Shown: positions 1 to 7,805 of the stretch, piece after piece
How the letters are laid out: every line of letters starts with the position of its first letter
Numbering within the stretch: position 1 is the stretch's first letter
Source of the DNA: Chloroflexota bacterium
GTDB lineage: Bacteria; Chloroflexota; UBA11872
DNA: 10,436 nucleotides
Direction: 5' to 3'
Assembly: GCA_028875175.1 (NCBI GenBank)
Contig: JAPPFO010000138.1
Span: 1 to 10,436 of the forward strand
Notes under the pieces: generated by a model
The model's database searches: none
What the model saw: only the letters and a program-made list of their open reading frames with translations
What the model was told of the DNA's origin: nothing
Position numbers and translations under genes: made by a program

Positions 1-16
1 ATCCCTCTCCTGGGGG

Positions 17-208
17 AAAGGGTTGGGGTGAGGGGTCTTCCGCGCAACCAACTCCGGGTTACGCAAAGGTCTCCACTGGCAAAGGATTGGGGTGAGGCTC
101 TTCCGGGCACCCATCCCCAGGGATATGCAAAGGTCTCCTCTGGGAGAGGGTCGGGATGAGCGTCTTCCGGGCAACCAAGCTCGGGTTACGCAAAGGTCTC
201 CATACAGG
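17..208. repeat. Three phased 64-nt tandem repeat units upstream of ftsE
   Basis: Three consecutive units of exactly 64 nt lie at 17-80, 81-144 and 145-208. Each begins with ARAGGRTYGGGRTGAG, continues with a CTTCCGSGCA core, and ends with GGGTTACGCAAAGGTCTCC or a close variant (GGGATATGCAAAGGTCTCC in the second unit). Positions 1-16 look like the end of a preceding, partly degraded unit and form a CCCTCTCC/GGAAAGGG hairpin with the start of unit one. Related sequence recurs at 9133-9227 and, in reverse orientation, at about 9000, 9940, 10003 and 10382. This is therefore a dispersed family that has locally become a tandem array. The array ends about 10 nt before the likely ftsE start. Function is unknown; a REP-like or MITE-derived repeat is an inference. 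Confidence 0.85.
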
Positions 209-210
209 AG
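206..210 (+). promoter_or_regulatory. Candidate ribosome binding site for ftsE (AGGAG before a CTG codon)
   Basis: AGGAG at 206-210 is followed by a 7-nt spacer and a CTG codon at 218-220. From this CTG the protein would begin (M)IVVQGVTKRYDG, where FtsE-type proteins normally begin. The last two bases of the 64-nt array overlap the motif (AGG at 206-208). No ATG, GTG or TTG exists in frame between 125 and the Walker A region, so this site decides between a rare CTG start and a start inside the repeats. Confidence 0.45.
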
Positions 211-217
211 CGCCCCG

Positions 218-898
218 CTGATCGTCGTCCAGGGAGTCACCAAGCGCTACGACGGCGAGCCTGCCCTCGCCGATGTCTCCATCGCCATCGCCCGCGGCGA
301 GTTCGCCTTCCTGATTGGCACCAACGGTGCAGGTAAGACCACCCTGCTTCGCATCCTCCTGCGCGAGGAAGCGTTCGACTCAGGTGTCGTCCTCGTCAAC
401 GGCGTTGATGTCTCCAGGATCCGTGGCGCCGCGCTTACCAAGTTTCGCCGCCGTATTGGCGTCGTCTTCCAGGACACCCGGCTGCTGCCCAACGCCACTG
501 TCCGCGAGAACGTCGGCTTGCCGCTCCAGGTCCGCGGGCGCGCCAATCGCCAGATCGACGTGGCTGTCGACGAGGTGCTTGAGCGTGTGGCCCTGGCGAA
601 CAAGTCCGAGCGCTTCCCCCGGCAACTCTCCGGCGGCGAACAGCGCAAGGTCGCTCTCGCCCGCGCCGTCGTCTCCAAGCCCGATGTCCTGCTCTGCGAC
701 GAACCCACCGACAGCATCAACCCCACCCACGCGCGCGAGATCATGGGCCTCTTGCTCGAAATCAACGGCGACGGCGTCACCACCCTCGTCGCCACCCACG
801 ACAGCGAAATCGTCAACAACCTCCGCCGCCGCGTCATCCGCATGGACGCCGGCGCCATCCTCGCCGATGAACCCGTGGGCGTGTTCAACTCCGGCTAG
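218..898 (+). CDS. ftsE: FtsE-like cell division ABC transporter ATPase
   Basis: This is an ATP-binding subunit of the FtsEX type. FtsEX couples cytoplasmic ATP hydrolysis to control of peptidoglycan hydrolases at the division site or envelope. Counting the CTG at 218 as residue 1 gives 226 residues, a normal FtsE length. Visible motifs are Walker A GTNGAGKTT (34-42), Q-loop VFQDTRLLPNATVRENV (from about 83), signature LSGGEQRK (137-144), Walker B VLLCDE (157-162) and the switch histidine in ATHD (H194). The VFQDxRLLP segment is characteristic of FtsE. Oddities: the usual TGNLDP after Walker B is TDSINP, so the D-loop Asp is Asn, and Walker A has TN where PS is common. Canonical in-frame starts (GTG 92, ATG 125) lie inside the 64-nt repeats and would add repeat-encoded residues, so CTG 218 is preferred but unproven. 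No ftsX follows; the next gene is an S41 protease 92 bp downstream. Confidence 0.85.
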   Translation: MIVVQGVTKRYDGEPALADVSIAIARGEFAFLIGTNGAGKTTLLRILLREEAFDSGVVLVNGVDVSRIRGAALTKFRRRIGVVFQDTRLLPNATVRENVGLPLQVRGRANRQIDVAVDEVLERVALANKSERFPRQLSGGEQRKVALARAVVSKPDVLLCDEPTDSINPTHAREIMGLLLEINGDGVTTLVATHDSEIVNNLRRRVIRMDAGAILADEPVGVFNSG

Positions 899-990
899 CA
901 GCGAACCGCTAACGCCAAACCGCCCGTTTCTCATCGCCCGCGCATCGCGCTGCGCTACGGTGGAATCAACCTCCTCCGGTCATTCGTTCC

Positions 991-2235
991 ATGCACCGCC
1001 CCATCCGCGCCGCCCTGATGCTGGCCGGCTCCGTTATCGCGCTCTGTTTCGTGTTCTCCATCGGGTTTGTCGCTGGCGCCACGGCTCTCGGCCCCGGCAT
1101 TCCGCCCCCGCAGGTCGTCGCCGGCGATCCGCCGCCTGAGGTCAAGGACGGGGACGAAGAGGTCGACTTCAGCCTGTTCTGGGAAGCCTGGAACGTCATC
1201 CAGGACAACTACTTCGACGGCCCGCTGGCCGCCGAAACCTTGCGCGAAGGCGCCATCCGCGGCCTGGCTCAGGCCACGGAGGATCCCTACACCCTCTACC
1301 AGGATCCTGAGCAGGCCCGGCGGTCCACCGCGCATCTGTCTGGTTCGTTCGTCGGCGTCGGCATTCGCATTGAGCTTCGCGACGACCTCCCCTTCGTCAT
1401 CCAGCCGTTGCCCCAATCGCCGGCCGAGGCCGCCGGCATCGGCATCCACGAGTACGTCCTGGCCGTGGATGGCGTCTCCACCGAGGGCATGGCCCTTGCG
1501 GAATTCGGACAACGCGTGCGCGGCGAGCGCGGAACACCGGTCACGCTCACCCTGCGACGCGAAGGTGAAACGGCCCAGCGCGACGTCACCGTCATCCGTG
1601 ACCGGATCATCGTGCAGTCGGTGACGACCAAAGTCTTCGACGATGTCGGCTACCTGCGCATCGCCAACTTCTCGTCTCGAACATCCGGCGAGGTTCACCA
1701 CGCTCTCAGCGGGTTTCAGACGGCGGGCGTTGAGCGGCTGATTGTCGATCTGCGCAACAACCCCGGCGGGCTACTTGACGCCAGCGTGTCGGCCACCAGC
1801 CGCTTCCTGCCCGAGGGCGAACTGATCCTGCGGCGGGAAAGCCGCAAGGAGCCCACGCAGGTCTATAACGCCATCAGCGGGTACCGCGACCTGCGGACGC
1901 CACTGGTCGTCCTCGTCAATTCCGGATCGGCCAGCGGTTCTGAGGTGTTCGCGGGCGCCCTCCAGGCCCATGGCCGCGCCACCCTCATCGGTGAACAGAC
2001 GCACGGCAAGGGCTCCGTGCAGGAACTGCACAGGCTCTCCGACGGCTCCATCATGCGCGTCACCACCGGTATCTGGTTCACGCCGGCCGGCGTTGCGCTG
2101 GCGGGCGACGGCAGCGGCCTCACGCCGGACCTTGAGGTCCAAATGCCCGAAGGCCAGCTGGGCGGTGACGACGATCCGGTGCTGGCGGCCGGACTGGAAG
2201 CCGTGCGAGCCCTGCCGCTGGACGTTAGCCGCTAG
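991..2235 (+). CDS. S41 family C-terminal processing peptidase (CtpA/Prc type), membrane-anchored
   Basis: This is a serine protease with a Ser-Lys dyad that trims or degrades envelope proteins from their C termini. The 414 residues comprise a short basic N terminus and an uncleaved signal anchor (about 8-30), a Pro-rich linker (36-50), a helical lead-in (FSLFWEAWNVIQDNYFD, then EDPYTLY at 97-103), a PDZ domain (about 117-205) and the S41 core. Alignment to E. coli Prc spacing puts the nucleophile at S315 in SGSASGSE, the general base at K340 in HGKGSVQ and the supporting glutamine at Q344, exactly +25 and +29 as in Prc. RNNPGG (255-260) is the usual core motif. It lacks the C-terminal peptidoglycan-binding domain of some CtpA/CtpB proteins. 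ATG 991 has no clear Shine-Dalgarno sequence, but the anchor begins directly after it. FtsE, FtsX and Ctp genes are often adjacent in bacteria, which supports a role in envelope remodelling with the upstream ATPase. The stop overlaps the end of the convergent PASTA gene. Confidence 0.93.
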   Translation: MHRPIRAALMLAGSVIALCFVFSIGFVAGATALGPGIPPPQVVAGDPPPEVKDGDEEVDFSLFWEAWNVIQDNYFDGPLAAETLREGAIRGLAQATEDPYTLYQDPEQARRSTAHLSGSFVGVGIRIELRDDLPFVIQPLPQSPAEAAGIGIHEYVLAVDGVSTEGMALAEFGQRVRGERGTPVTLTLRREGETAQRDVTVIRDRIIVQSVTTKVFDDVGYLRIANFSSRTSGEVHHALSGFQTAGVERLIVDLRNNPGGLLDASVSATSRFLPEGELILRRESRKEPTQVYNAISGYRDLRTPLVVLVNSGSASGSEVFAGALQAHGRATLIGEQTHGKGSVQELHRLSDGSIMRVTTGIWFTPAGVALAGDGSGLTPDLEVQMPEGQLGGDDDPVLAAGLEAVRALPLDVSR

Positions 2236-3352
2236 CCGCCGGCGCCGGCGCCGGGCTGGGAGCTGCGCCGGGGATCGCCACGATCAGCCGCACGCCGTAG
2301 CCCCGCGCCACCTTGGCGCCGGGGCCGGGCTCCTGGCCCACCACGATCTCACCGGCCGCCCCGGGCGTTGGAATCAGCCGAATCGAACCAACCAGCAGTC
2401 CGTTGTCGAACAGCGTGCGTTCAGCCGCGTCTACCGTCACTCCCGCCAGCTCGGGAACGACAACCTCCCCGATTCGCACCACCGACAATTGCATCTCGGA
2501 CCCGCTCGGCACGCCTTCGCCGCTGGCCGGAACCTGCCCAACCACGACGCCGTTCGGCGCCGAGTCGTCCTCGACATAGGTGGTTTCACCCACCGCCAGC
2601 CCCACAAGCTCGATAGCGCGCCGCGCATCGTCTTCCGCCCGCCCAATCACCGGGGGTACCGGCACGATCTCAACGCCGCGACTGATCTGCATCACGACTA
2701 CCGATCGCCGATCCACAACCGCCCCCGCCAGCGGTTCCTGGCCAAGCACCGTTCCGGCCGGCACGTCCTCGTTGAAGGCGGCTACCTCGATCACCTGGAA
2801 TCCTCCCCGGTCCAGGGTGGCGCGCGCGTTCTCCACCGGAAGCCCAACGACATTGGGGAGCGGCGCCAGCGACGGCCCCCGGCTGACCGTCACGATCACC
2901 GGCGTCAATCGCTGAACTGAGCTGCCGGCCGCCGGGTCCTGGCGGATCACCAGTCCCGCGGCCACCCGGTCGTCGAACGCTTCCTCAACCCGCGGCTCAA
3001 GGCCTGCGGCTTCCAGCAGATCCTTCGCTTCCTCGGCGTCCAGGTTGACTGCCAGGGGCACATCCACAACGTCCGCGTTCGGGTCTTCGCGGCGCGGAAC
3101 CAGCGGCTCATCGCTGCTCGGCGCCGGCGCCCCCGGCTGCAGGAGCGCCACGGCGTCATCAGCCAGGTTCTGGAGCCCGGCCAGCGGGTTCACCACGGCG
3201 GCCAGCACCAGCATGAACGCGATCGCGGCCGCTCCCAGCGCCAGGGCCAGGCCCCACACCGGCACCACGGTCCGGCGCGCCAGCTGCCTGGGTCGGCGCG
3301 TCGAGTTGACGCGCCTGGCGCGCCTTCGGCGTCGCTCCACGGCGGTACTCAT
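2225..3352 (-). CDS. Stand-alone membrane protein with four PASTA domains
   Basis: The 375-residue protein has a very basic cytoplasmic N terminus (Arg-rich, 7-27), one transmembrane helix (about 30-53), a Pro/Ser/Ala linker and four extracellular PASTA repeats at about 95-158, 163-226, 229-293 and 297-360, ending in a Pro/Ala tail. Each repeat shows the PASTA pattern: VPxVxGL-like start, a helix with A..L...G, a V..Q.P..G turn, and a final V.V..S strand (for example GQEPLAGAVVDRRSVVVMQI). PASTA domains bind muropeptides or lipid II and usually sit on PknB-type Ser/Thr kinases or PBP2x-type transpeptidases. Here neither catalytic domain is present, so a wall-sensing or wall-tethering role is inferred. 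The gene starts 72 bp after the smc stop on the same strand, with no obvious ribosome binding site. Its stop lies 11 bp inside the convergent protease gene. Confidence 0.9.
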   Translation of the reverse strand: MSTAVERRRRRARRVNSTRRPRQLARRTVVPVWGLALALGAAAIAFMLVLAAVVNPLAGLQNLADDAVALLQPGAPAPSSDEPLVPRREDPNADVVDVPLAVNLDAEEAKDLLEAAGLEPRVEEAFDDRVAAGLVIRQDPAAGSSVQRLTPVIVTVSRGPSLAPLPNVVGLPVENARATLDRGGFQVIEVAAFNEDVPAGTVLGQEPLAGAVVDRRSVVVMQISRGVEIVPVPPVIGRAEDDARRAIELVGLAVGETTYVEDDSAPNGVVVGQVPASGEGVPSGSEMQLSVVRIGEVVVPELAGVTVDAAERTLFDNGLLVGSIRLIPTPGAAGEIVVGQEPGPGAKVARGYGVRLIVAIPGAAPSPAPAPAASG

Positions 3353-3424
3353 GTCACTGGGTTACGTGGAACCTCGCATCGCTGTAGTCGCTTCGAGCCT
3401 ACGGCGCAGCGCTCGCCGACGGCT

Positions 3425-6400
3425 TCACGTAGCGCTGGCGGCGCTCCGGCGATTGCCCGCGCCAACCGGCGCCAGCTCATGTCCGTTGGTCGTCTCACCG
3501 TTCTTCGGAGTCCCGTCCAGGCGCAGTGACAACAGCTCCGAGACGCCGTCCTCGCGCATCGTCACGCCGTAAACCGTGGACGCCGCTTCAACGCTCAGGG
3601 CGTTATGAGTAATCAGCAGAATCTGCGTGCGCTCGCTCAGGCGTTGCACGTGCCGGCAAAACCGCAGGACATTCTGATCGTCCAGCGCCGCATCCACTTC
3701 ATCCAGGATGCAGAACGGCGGCGGGCGTATCTTCAACAGCGCCAGGATCAGCGCCGCCGACACCAGCGCCCGCTCGCCGCCCGACAGCGCCGCCAGCTGC
3801 TGCGTCCGCTTGCCCGGCATGCGAATCGAGAACTCCACCCCCGTCTGTTCGATGTCGCTGGGTGACGTCAGCGTCATGTGCGCCTCGCCGCCCCCGAACA
3901 GGTCGGTAAAGGTCTCGCTGAACGCCGCGTTCATCGTCTCGAACGTTGCCATGAATTCGGTGTGCAGTTGCTGCTGCAGGTCGCGCGCCAATGTCTGCAA
4001 GTTGGCCTCGGCGCCCTCTAGGTCGCCGATCTGCCGCCGCGCGTCCTCAACCCGGCTGCGCTCCCGCTCGTACTCCTCCGGCGCCAGCGGATTGATCGGC
4101 CCCAGCCGGTCCAGTATCCGCCGAAGCTCAGCCGTCCGGCGCTCGATTTGGCCGACCGGCGTTGTCGCCTTGCCGGCCTCAAGCCGTTCAACGCCCAAAT
4201 CGTCGCGGGCCTGGGACCGAATTTCGGCGCGCCGTTCCACCAGGCGCTCGGTCTCGCGCTGCGCCGCCGCCACCTCCGCCTCAGCCCGGGCCTGTTCTTG
4301 CGCTCGCACTTCGGTCTGCATTTGCAAGCGCTGCAGTTCCAGGCGAGCCTCCAATGCCTCGGACTCCAGCCGTCGTACCGACGCCTCGTCAGGCGCGCCC
4401 TCGCCGTCCGGGACAGCGTCCATCTCGGCTATCGCGGCGGCGGCTGCGGTCTGGCTACGCTCCGCGTCCAGCCGCTCGTGCTCCACGGCCTCAGCCTCGG
4501 CCCGTGCCTGCGTTGAGGCCGTGCGGCGCTGAGCCGTCTGGGCCCGTAAATCTGCCGCGCGCCGTTCATTGACGCTAAGCCCTGCCTCAAGCGCCGCCAG
4601 CTGCGCCTCCGCCTCTGCGGCGCCCGTCGCGGCCTGCCCCGAGTGATCGAGTTCCTCGCTCAGCCGCGCCACGTCCTGCTCGGACTCCTCGACGCGCGGC
4701 GCCAGCGTCTCCAGCCGCTTCCTGATCCCGCCCAGGCGTTCCTCGGCGTCGTCGATTCGCGCGCCGAGCGTTTGTGACTCGGCCTCCGCACGCTGATGCC
4801 GCCGGATGGCTGCGGTCGCCGCCTCGTGCGCGTGCTGATGCGCGCCGGCTGCGGAGGCCCGTTCCGCTTCGGCGCCGCGCAAGGCGTCGTCCGCCGTGCG
4901 CAGTTCTTCGTCGGCCGCCCTCGCGGCGTGTTCCAGTTCAGGCTGTCGACGTCGAGCTTCATCCAGCGCCCGTTCCGCCCCGGCCAGCCGCTTGCCGATA
5001 TCCCGTCCCGCGGCATCCTCCGTACTCAGCCGCACCGTGCCGTCGCCGTCAATCGCGTGGCCATCCAGCGTCACGATCTGATAGTCGGCAAGATCGTCGC
5101 GGTCCTGGCGCGCCCGCAGCGCGGCGTCCAGGCTCTCGGCCACCACCACCCGGCTCAGCAACCGCCGGATCAGCTTGGCGTCGGGGCCGCGGACCTCCAC
5201 CGTGTCCGCCAGCGTCCCGCGCAGGCCTGCGGGCGCCGCGGCCCCCGCGTCTCCCTCGTATGGCCAGCCCCGGAACCCCGCCGCCGGTCGCCAGCGCAGC
5301 CGGTTCAGACGCAAGTCGCGCGCGGCCCCTCGCAGGGCCGTCCCGTCCTCGGGCCTTGCGACCAGCAACGTGTCGAGCCCGTTCGCAAACGCCGCCTCCA
5401 GCAGCCGCAGGGCCTCGCGGCCGCGCGGGCGCATCTGATCACGGAACCGGCCGAGCACCGTGTCGGGCATCGCCGCCTGCAACGCGCGCAGCGCCTCGTC
5501 GGATCCTCCGGCTTGCGCCGTGGCTTCCCGCAGCGCGTCCAACTCCCGTTCCAACGAGGCGCTGGTCTCGGACCCCGCGCGCAGGTCCGCCTGCGCGCGG
5601 GCCTGGGCCTGCTGCGCGGCCCGAGCCGCCTCAACGGCCACGCGCTGCGCCTCTGCGGCCTGTTCAACGCCTGCCGCGGCCGCTTGTGCGTCGCGCTCCG
5701 CGGCCTCAGCGTCCGTTCGAGCATTCTCGGCCAGATCGGCAGCGACGCCCGTTTGATCCTGGAGCCGCTTGATCTCAACCTCGAGCGTCTCGCCTTCGCC
5801 TACCAGGTGTCGTTGGCGTTCCCGCAGCGACGTGCGCCGGTCCCGTGCGCTGGAGAGCTGGCTGGCCAGCATCTGCATCCGGCCCCGCCGTTCGCGCTCC
5901 GGCGCCAGCGTCTCGAGCAGCCGTTGCCGTTCGCTTTGCACCTGCGCCACGTGGGCATCCAATTCATCCAGCGACTGCTCGGCCACCTGGGCTTCCTCGG
6001 CCAGCGCCTCGGCGCGCGCGGCCAGACTTGCGCCCCGCGCGCTCAGGTCCGTTTGGCGGCTCTCCAGGTGTCGCTGGCGTTCCACCAGCCGCGCCCGTTC
6101 CGCCGCCCGTTCCGCCGCCTCGCGTCGGGCTTGCTCCGCCTGCCGCCGCGCGGTGAACAGCTCCTGCTCGAATTCCGAACTCCGCAGCGAGGCTTGCGCG
6201 GCCTGCCGGCGCAACTCCTCCGCCGGTTCGGCCAGCAGTGCCGCCAGCGTTTCGGTCGCCTGCTGTTCGCGCGCTTCCGCGGCCTCCAGTTGCCGGTTCA
6301 CCGTGAAGAACCGGTGTCGAGCCAGCGTCATCTGGCCCTCTACCAGTTCCCGCTGCAGGTCCGCCCCGCGCTCGGCCACCTGCGCCTGCTCGCGGAGCGT

Positions 6401-7009
6401 GTCCAGCCGCGACTCGATCTCGGCGGTCAGATCGCGCAGCCGTTGCAGATTCCGCCGCGTTTCCGTCAGTCGCCGCCAGGCCTGATCGCGCCGCGCGTAA
6501 TACCGGGCCACCCCCGCCGCTTCTTCCAGGAACGCCCGCCGATCCTCCGGCCGCTGCTGCAACACCTGCTCCACCTGGCCCTGGTTGATCACCGAGTGCC
6601 CGCCATGGCTCGCCGATCCCGCGCTCATCAGGTCCAGCACATCACGCAGGCGCACGCGCGCCCCATTGATCGTGTACTCCGACGCCCCCGTCCGGAACAG
6701 CCGACGCCCGATCACCACCTCGTCGAACTCGGTCGGCAGCCAGTCGGCGGCGTTGTCGAAGGTCAGCCGCACCTCGGCCATCCCGGTACGCCGCCGCGAA
6801 TCCGAGCCCCCGAAAATCACGTCCTCCGCTCGGCGGATCCGCAGCAGCCGCGGCGCCTGCTCGCCCATCGCCCAGCGGATGGCGTCCGACAGGTTGCTCT
6901 TGCCCGCGCCGTTCGGTCCCACGATAGCCGTGACCCCGGGCCGGAACTCGAACGTCGTCCGGCGCGGGAACGTCTTGAACCCTTGCAGGTCAATCCGCCG
7001 CAGGTACAT
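3425..7009 (-). CDS. smc: Chromosome segregation protein SMC
   Basis: This is an SMC ATPase of the bacterial condensin, which with ScpA/ScpB extrudes and organises chromosomal DNA. The 1194 residues match the usual length. The N-terminal head starts MYLRRIDLQGFKTF with Walker A GPNGAGKSN (31-39) and an INQGQVEQVL Q-loop region (141-150). A long Glu/Ala/Arg-rich coiled coil runs to about 500, a hinge spans about 510-665, and a second coiled coil runs to about 1000. The C-terminal head carries LSGGE (1075-1079), Walker B FCILDE (1099-1104) with DAALDDQN, and ITHN (H1135). The last 30 residues are a low-complexity tail. The N-terminal half of the hinge is diverged and carries a Gly/Ala/Pro loop around 577-597. 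Start ATG 7009 has AGGAA 6 nt upstream. The start lies inside the end of rnc (20-bp overlap), indicating translational coupling. ftsY, often next in rnc-smc operons, is replaced here by the PASTA gene. Confidence 0.97.
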   Translation of the reverse strand: MYLRRIDLQGFKTFPRRTTFEFRPGVTAIVGPNGAGKSNLSDAIRWAMGEQAPRLLRIRRAEDVIFGGSDSRRRTGMAEVRLTFDNAADWLPTEFDEVVIGRRLFRTGASEYTINGARVRLRDVLDLMSAGSASHGGHSVINQGQVEQVLQQRPEDRRAFLEEAAGVARYYARRDQAWRRLTETRRNLQRLRDLTAEIESRLDTLREQAQVAERGADLQRELVEGQMTLARHRFFTVNRQLEAAEAREQQATETLAALLAEPAEELRRQAAQASLRSSEFEQELFTARRQAEQARREAAERAAERARLVERQRHLESRQTDLSARGASLAARAEALAEEAQVAEQSLDELDAHVAQVQSERQRLLETLAPERERRGRMQMLASQLSSARDRRTSLRERQRHLVGEGETLEVEIKRLQDQTGVAADLAENARTDAEAAERDAQAAAAGVEQAAEAQRVAVEAARAAQQAQARAQADLRAGSETSASLERELDALREATAQAGGSDEALRALQAAMPDTVLGRFRDQMRPRGREALRLLEAAFANGLDTLLVARPEDGTALRGAARDLRLNRLRWRPAAGFRGWPYEGDAGAAAPAGLRGTLADTVEVRGPDAKLIRRLLSRVVVAESLDAALRARQDRDDLADYQIVTLDGHAIDGDGTVRLSTEDAAGRDIGKRLAGAERALDEARRRQPELEHAARAADEELRTADDALRGAEAERASAAGAHQHAHEAATAAIRRHQRAEAESQTLGARIDDAEERLGGIRKRLETLAPRVEESEQDVARLSEELDHSGQAATGAAEAEAQLAALEAGLSVNERRAADLRAQTAQRRTASTQARAEAEAVEHERLDAERSQTAAAAAIAEMDAVPDGEGAPDEASVRRLESEALEARLELQRLQMQTEVRAQEQARAEAEVAAAQRETERLVERRAEIRSQARDDLGVERLEAGKATTPVGQIERRTAELRRILDRLGPINPLAPEEYERERSRVEDARRQIGDLEGAEANLQTLARDLQQQLHTEFMATFETMNAAFSETFTDLFGGGEAHMTLTSPSDIEQTGVEFSIRMPGKRTQQLAALSGGERALVSAALILALLKIRPPPFCILDEVDAALDDQNVLRFCRHVQRLSERTQILLITHNALSVEAASTVYGVTMREDGVSELLSLRLDGTPKNGETTNGHELAPVGAGNRRSAASAT

Positions 7010-7733
7010 CCGTCGTTCCTTCGCCGTCCAGAATCGCCGTCAACGCCGCGCGTGCCGCCGCCTGCTCCGCGCGCTGCTTGCTCGAACCTTCACCCGACGC
7101 CAGCACCGCCCTGCCCAGTCGAACCGACATGGTGAACAGGAGGTGGTGGTCGGGACCCTCCATCGATACCAGCTCGTATTCGGGCGTGCCTTCCGCGTTG
7201 GCTTGCAGGTGCTCTTGCAACCGCGACTTGAAGTCCTTCGCCGGTCCCTCCCAACCGTAGAGGTCGAGCTCGCGGATCAGGATCGGATTCAACAGCTTGC
7301 GCAGCGCGTCCAATCCCTGGTCCAGGTACACCGCGCCCAGCACCGCCTCCAGGGCCCGGCCCAGCATGCTCCGGCGCTCGCGGCCGCCGCTCAGGTCCTC
7401 GCCCCGCCCCAGTTGTACAAACTCGCCCAGGCCCAGCGCTCCGCCAATCTCGCCCAGCGTTTCCAGGTTCACCAGCGACGCGCGGGCGTGCGTTAGCCCG
7501 CCCTCGGCGCGGTCCGGATAGCGTCGATACAGCAACTCGGCCGCCACCAGCCCTAGCGCCGCATCGCCCAGAAACTCCAGCCGTTCGTTGCAGTCCGTGT
7601 CCGCCAGGTCCGCTTCATTGACCAGTGATCGATGCACCAGCGCCTGCGCCAGCAGCGACCGGTCCTTGAAGCGATACCCCAGGCCCGCTTCCAGCCGTTC
7701 CAGGGCGCAGTCGTCCAGTTGCACATTGGCCAT
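6990..7733 (-). CDS. rnc: Ribonuclease III
   Basis: This is a double-strand-specific endoribonuclease that processes rRNA precursors and structured mRNAs. Its 247 residues contain an RNase III domain (about 8-150) with ALVHRS (31-36) and the signature NERLEFLGDAALGL (49-62), giving metal ligands E50, E53 and D57. E129 in ALEAVLGAVYLD matches E. coli E117. A double-stranded RNA-binding domain follows at about 166-236, starting DFKSRLQEHLQ and ending SSKQRAEQAAARAAL. Oddity: the position equivalent to E. coli D114, usually Asp in LADxFEA, is Arg here (R126, codon CGG, in MLGRALEA). One metal-binding carboxylate is therefore missing while the others are kept. The gene ends 20 bp inside smc, the common rnc-smc arrangement. 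ATG 7733 has only a weak ribosome binding site. Confidence 0.96.
   Translation of the reverse strand: MANVQLDDCALERLEAGLGYRFKDRSLLAQALVHRSLVNEADLADTDCNERLEFLGDAALGLVAAELLYRRYPDRAEGGLTHARASLVNLETLGEIGGALGLGEFVQLGRGEDLSGGRERRSMLGRALEAVLGAVYLDQGLDALRKLLNPILIRELDLYGWEGPAKDFKSRLQEHLQANAEGTPEYELVSMEGPDHHLLFTMSVRLGRAVLASGEGSSKQRAEQAAARAALTAILDGEGTTDVPAAD
7016..7020 (-). promoter_or_regulatory. Ribosome binding site of smc inside the rnc coding region
   Basis: On the - strand AGGAA (7020 to 7016) stands 6 nt before the smc ATG at 7009, entirely within rnc codons. It supports the smc start and coupling of smc translation to rnc. Confidence 0.7.
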
Positions 7734-7741
7734 GGCTCAGG

Positions 7742-7805
7742 CCCCGTACGTTCGTCGGGGTCGCAAGAGTCGGTGAGCTACGGATCGTGGGCTGGCAGTG
7801 CCCAC
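7742..7805. other. Two hairpins in the ilvE-rnc intergenic space
   Basis: The 133-bp gap between the aminotransferase stop and the rnc start contains two inverted repeats. CCCCG/CGGGG lies at about 7742-7759, just upstream of the rnc start codon. GTGGGC (7787-7792) pairs with GCCCAC (7800-7805) across a 7-nt loop. Neither has a following T-run on the - strand, so they are not classical terminators. Leader structures in rnc mRNAs of other bacteria are RNase III substrates; that role here is only an inference. Confidence 0.35.

Noticed and set aside
1..208. CRISPR array
   Set aside because: The units are direct 64-nt repeats with no unique spacers, and related single copies are dispersed in both orientations.
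955..1701. A 248-codon - strand frame opposite the S41 protease
   Set aside because: It is antisense to a complete protease with its catalytic residues; the protein has no recognisable family features.
4796..7135. A 779-codon open frame on the + strand opposite smc
   Set aside because: It mirrors the SMC codons in a GC-rich gene. Its product is Arg/Pro/Gln-rich with no recognisable domain, whereas the - strand encodes a complete SMC.
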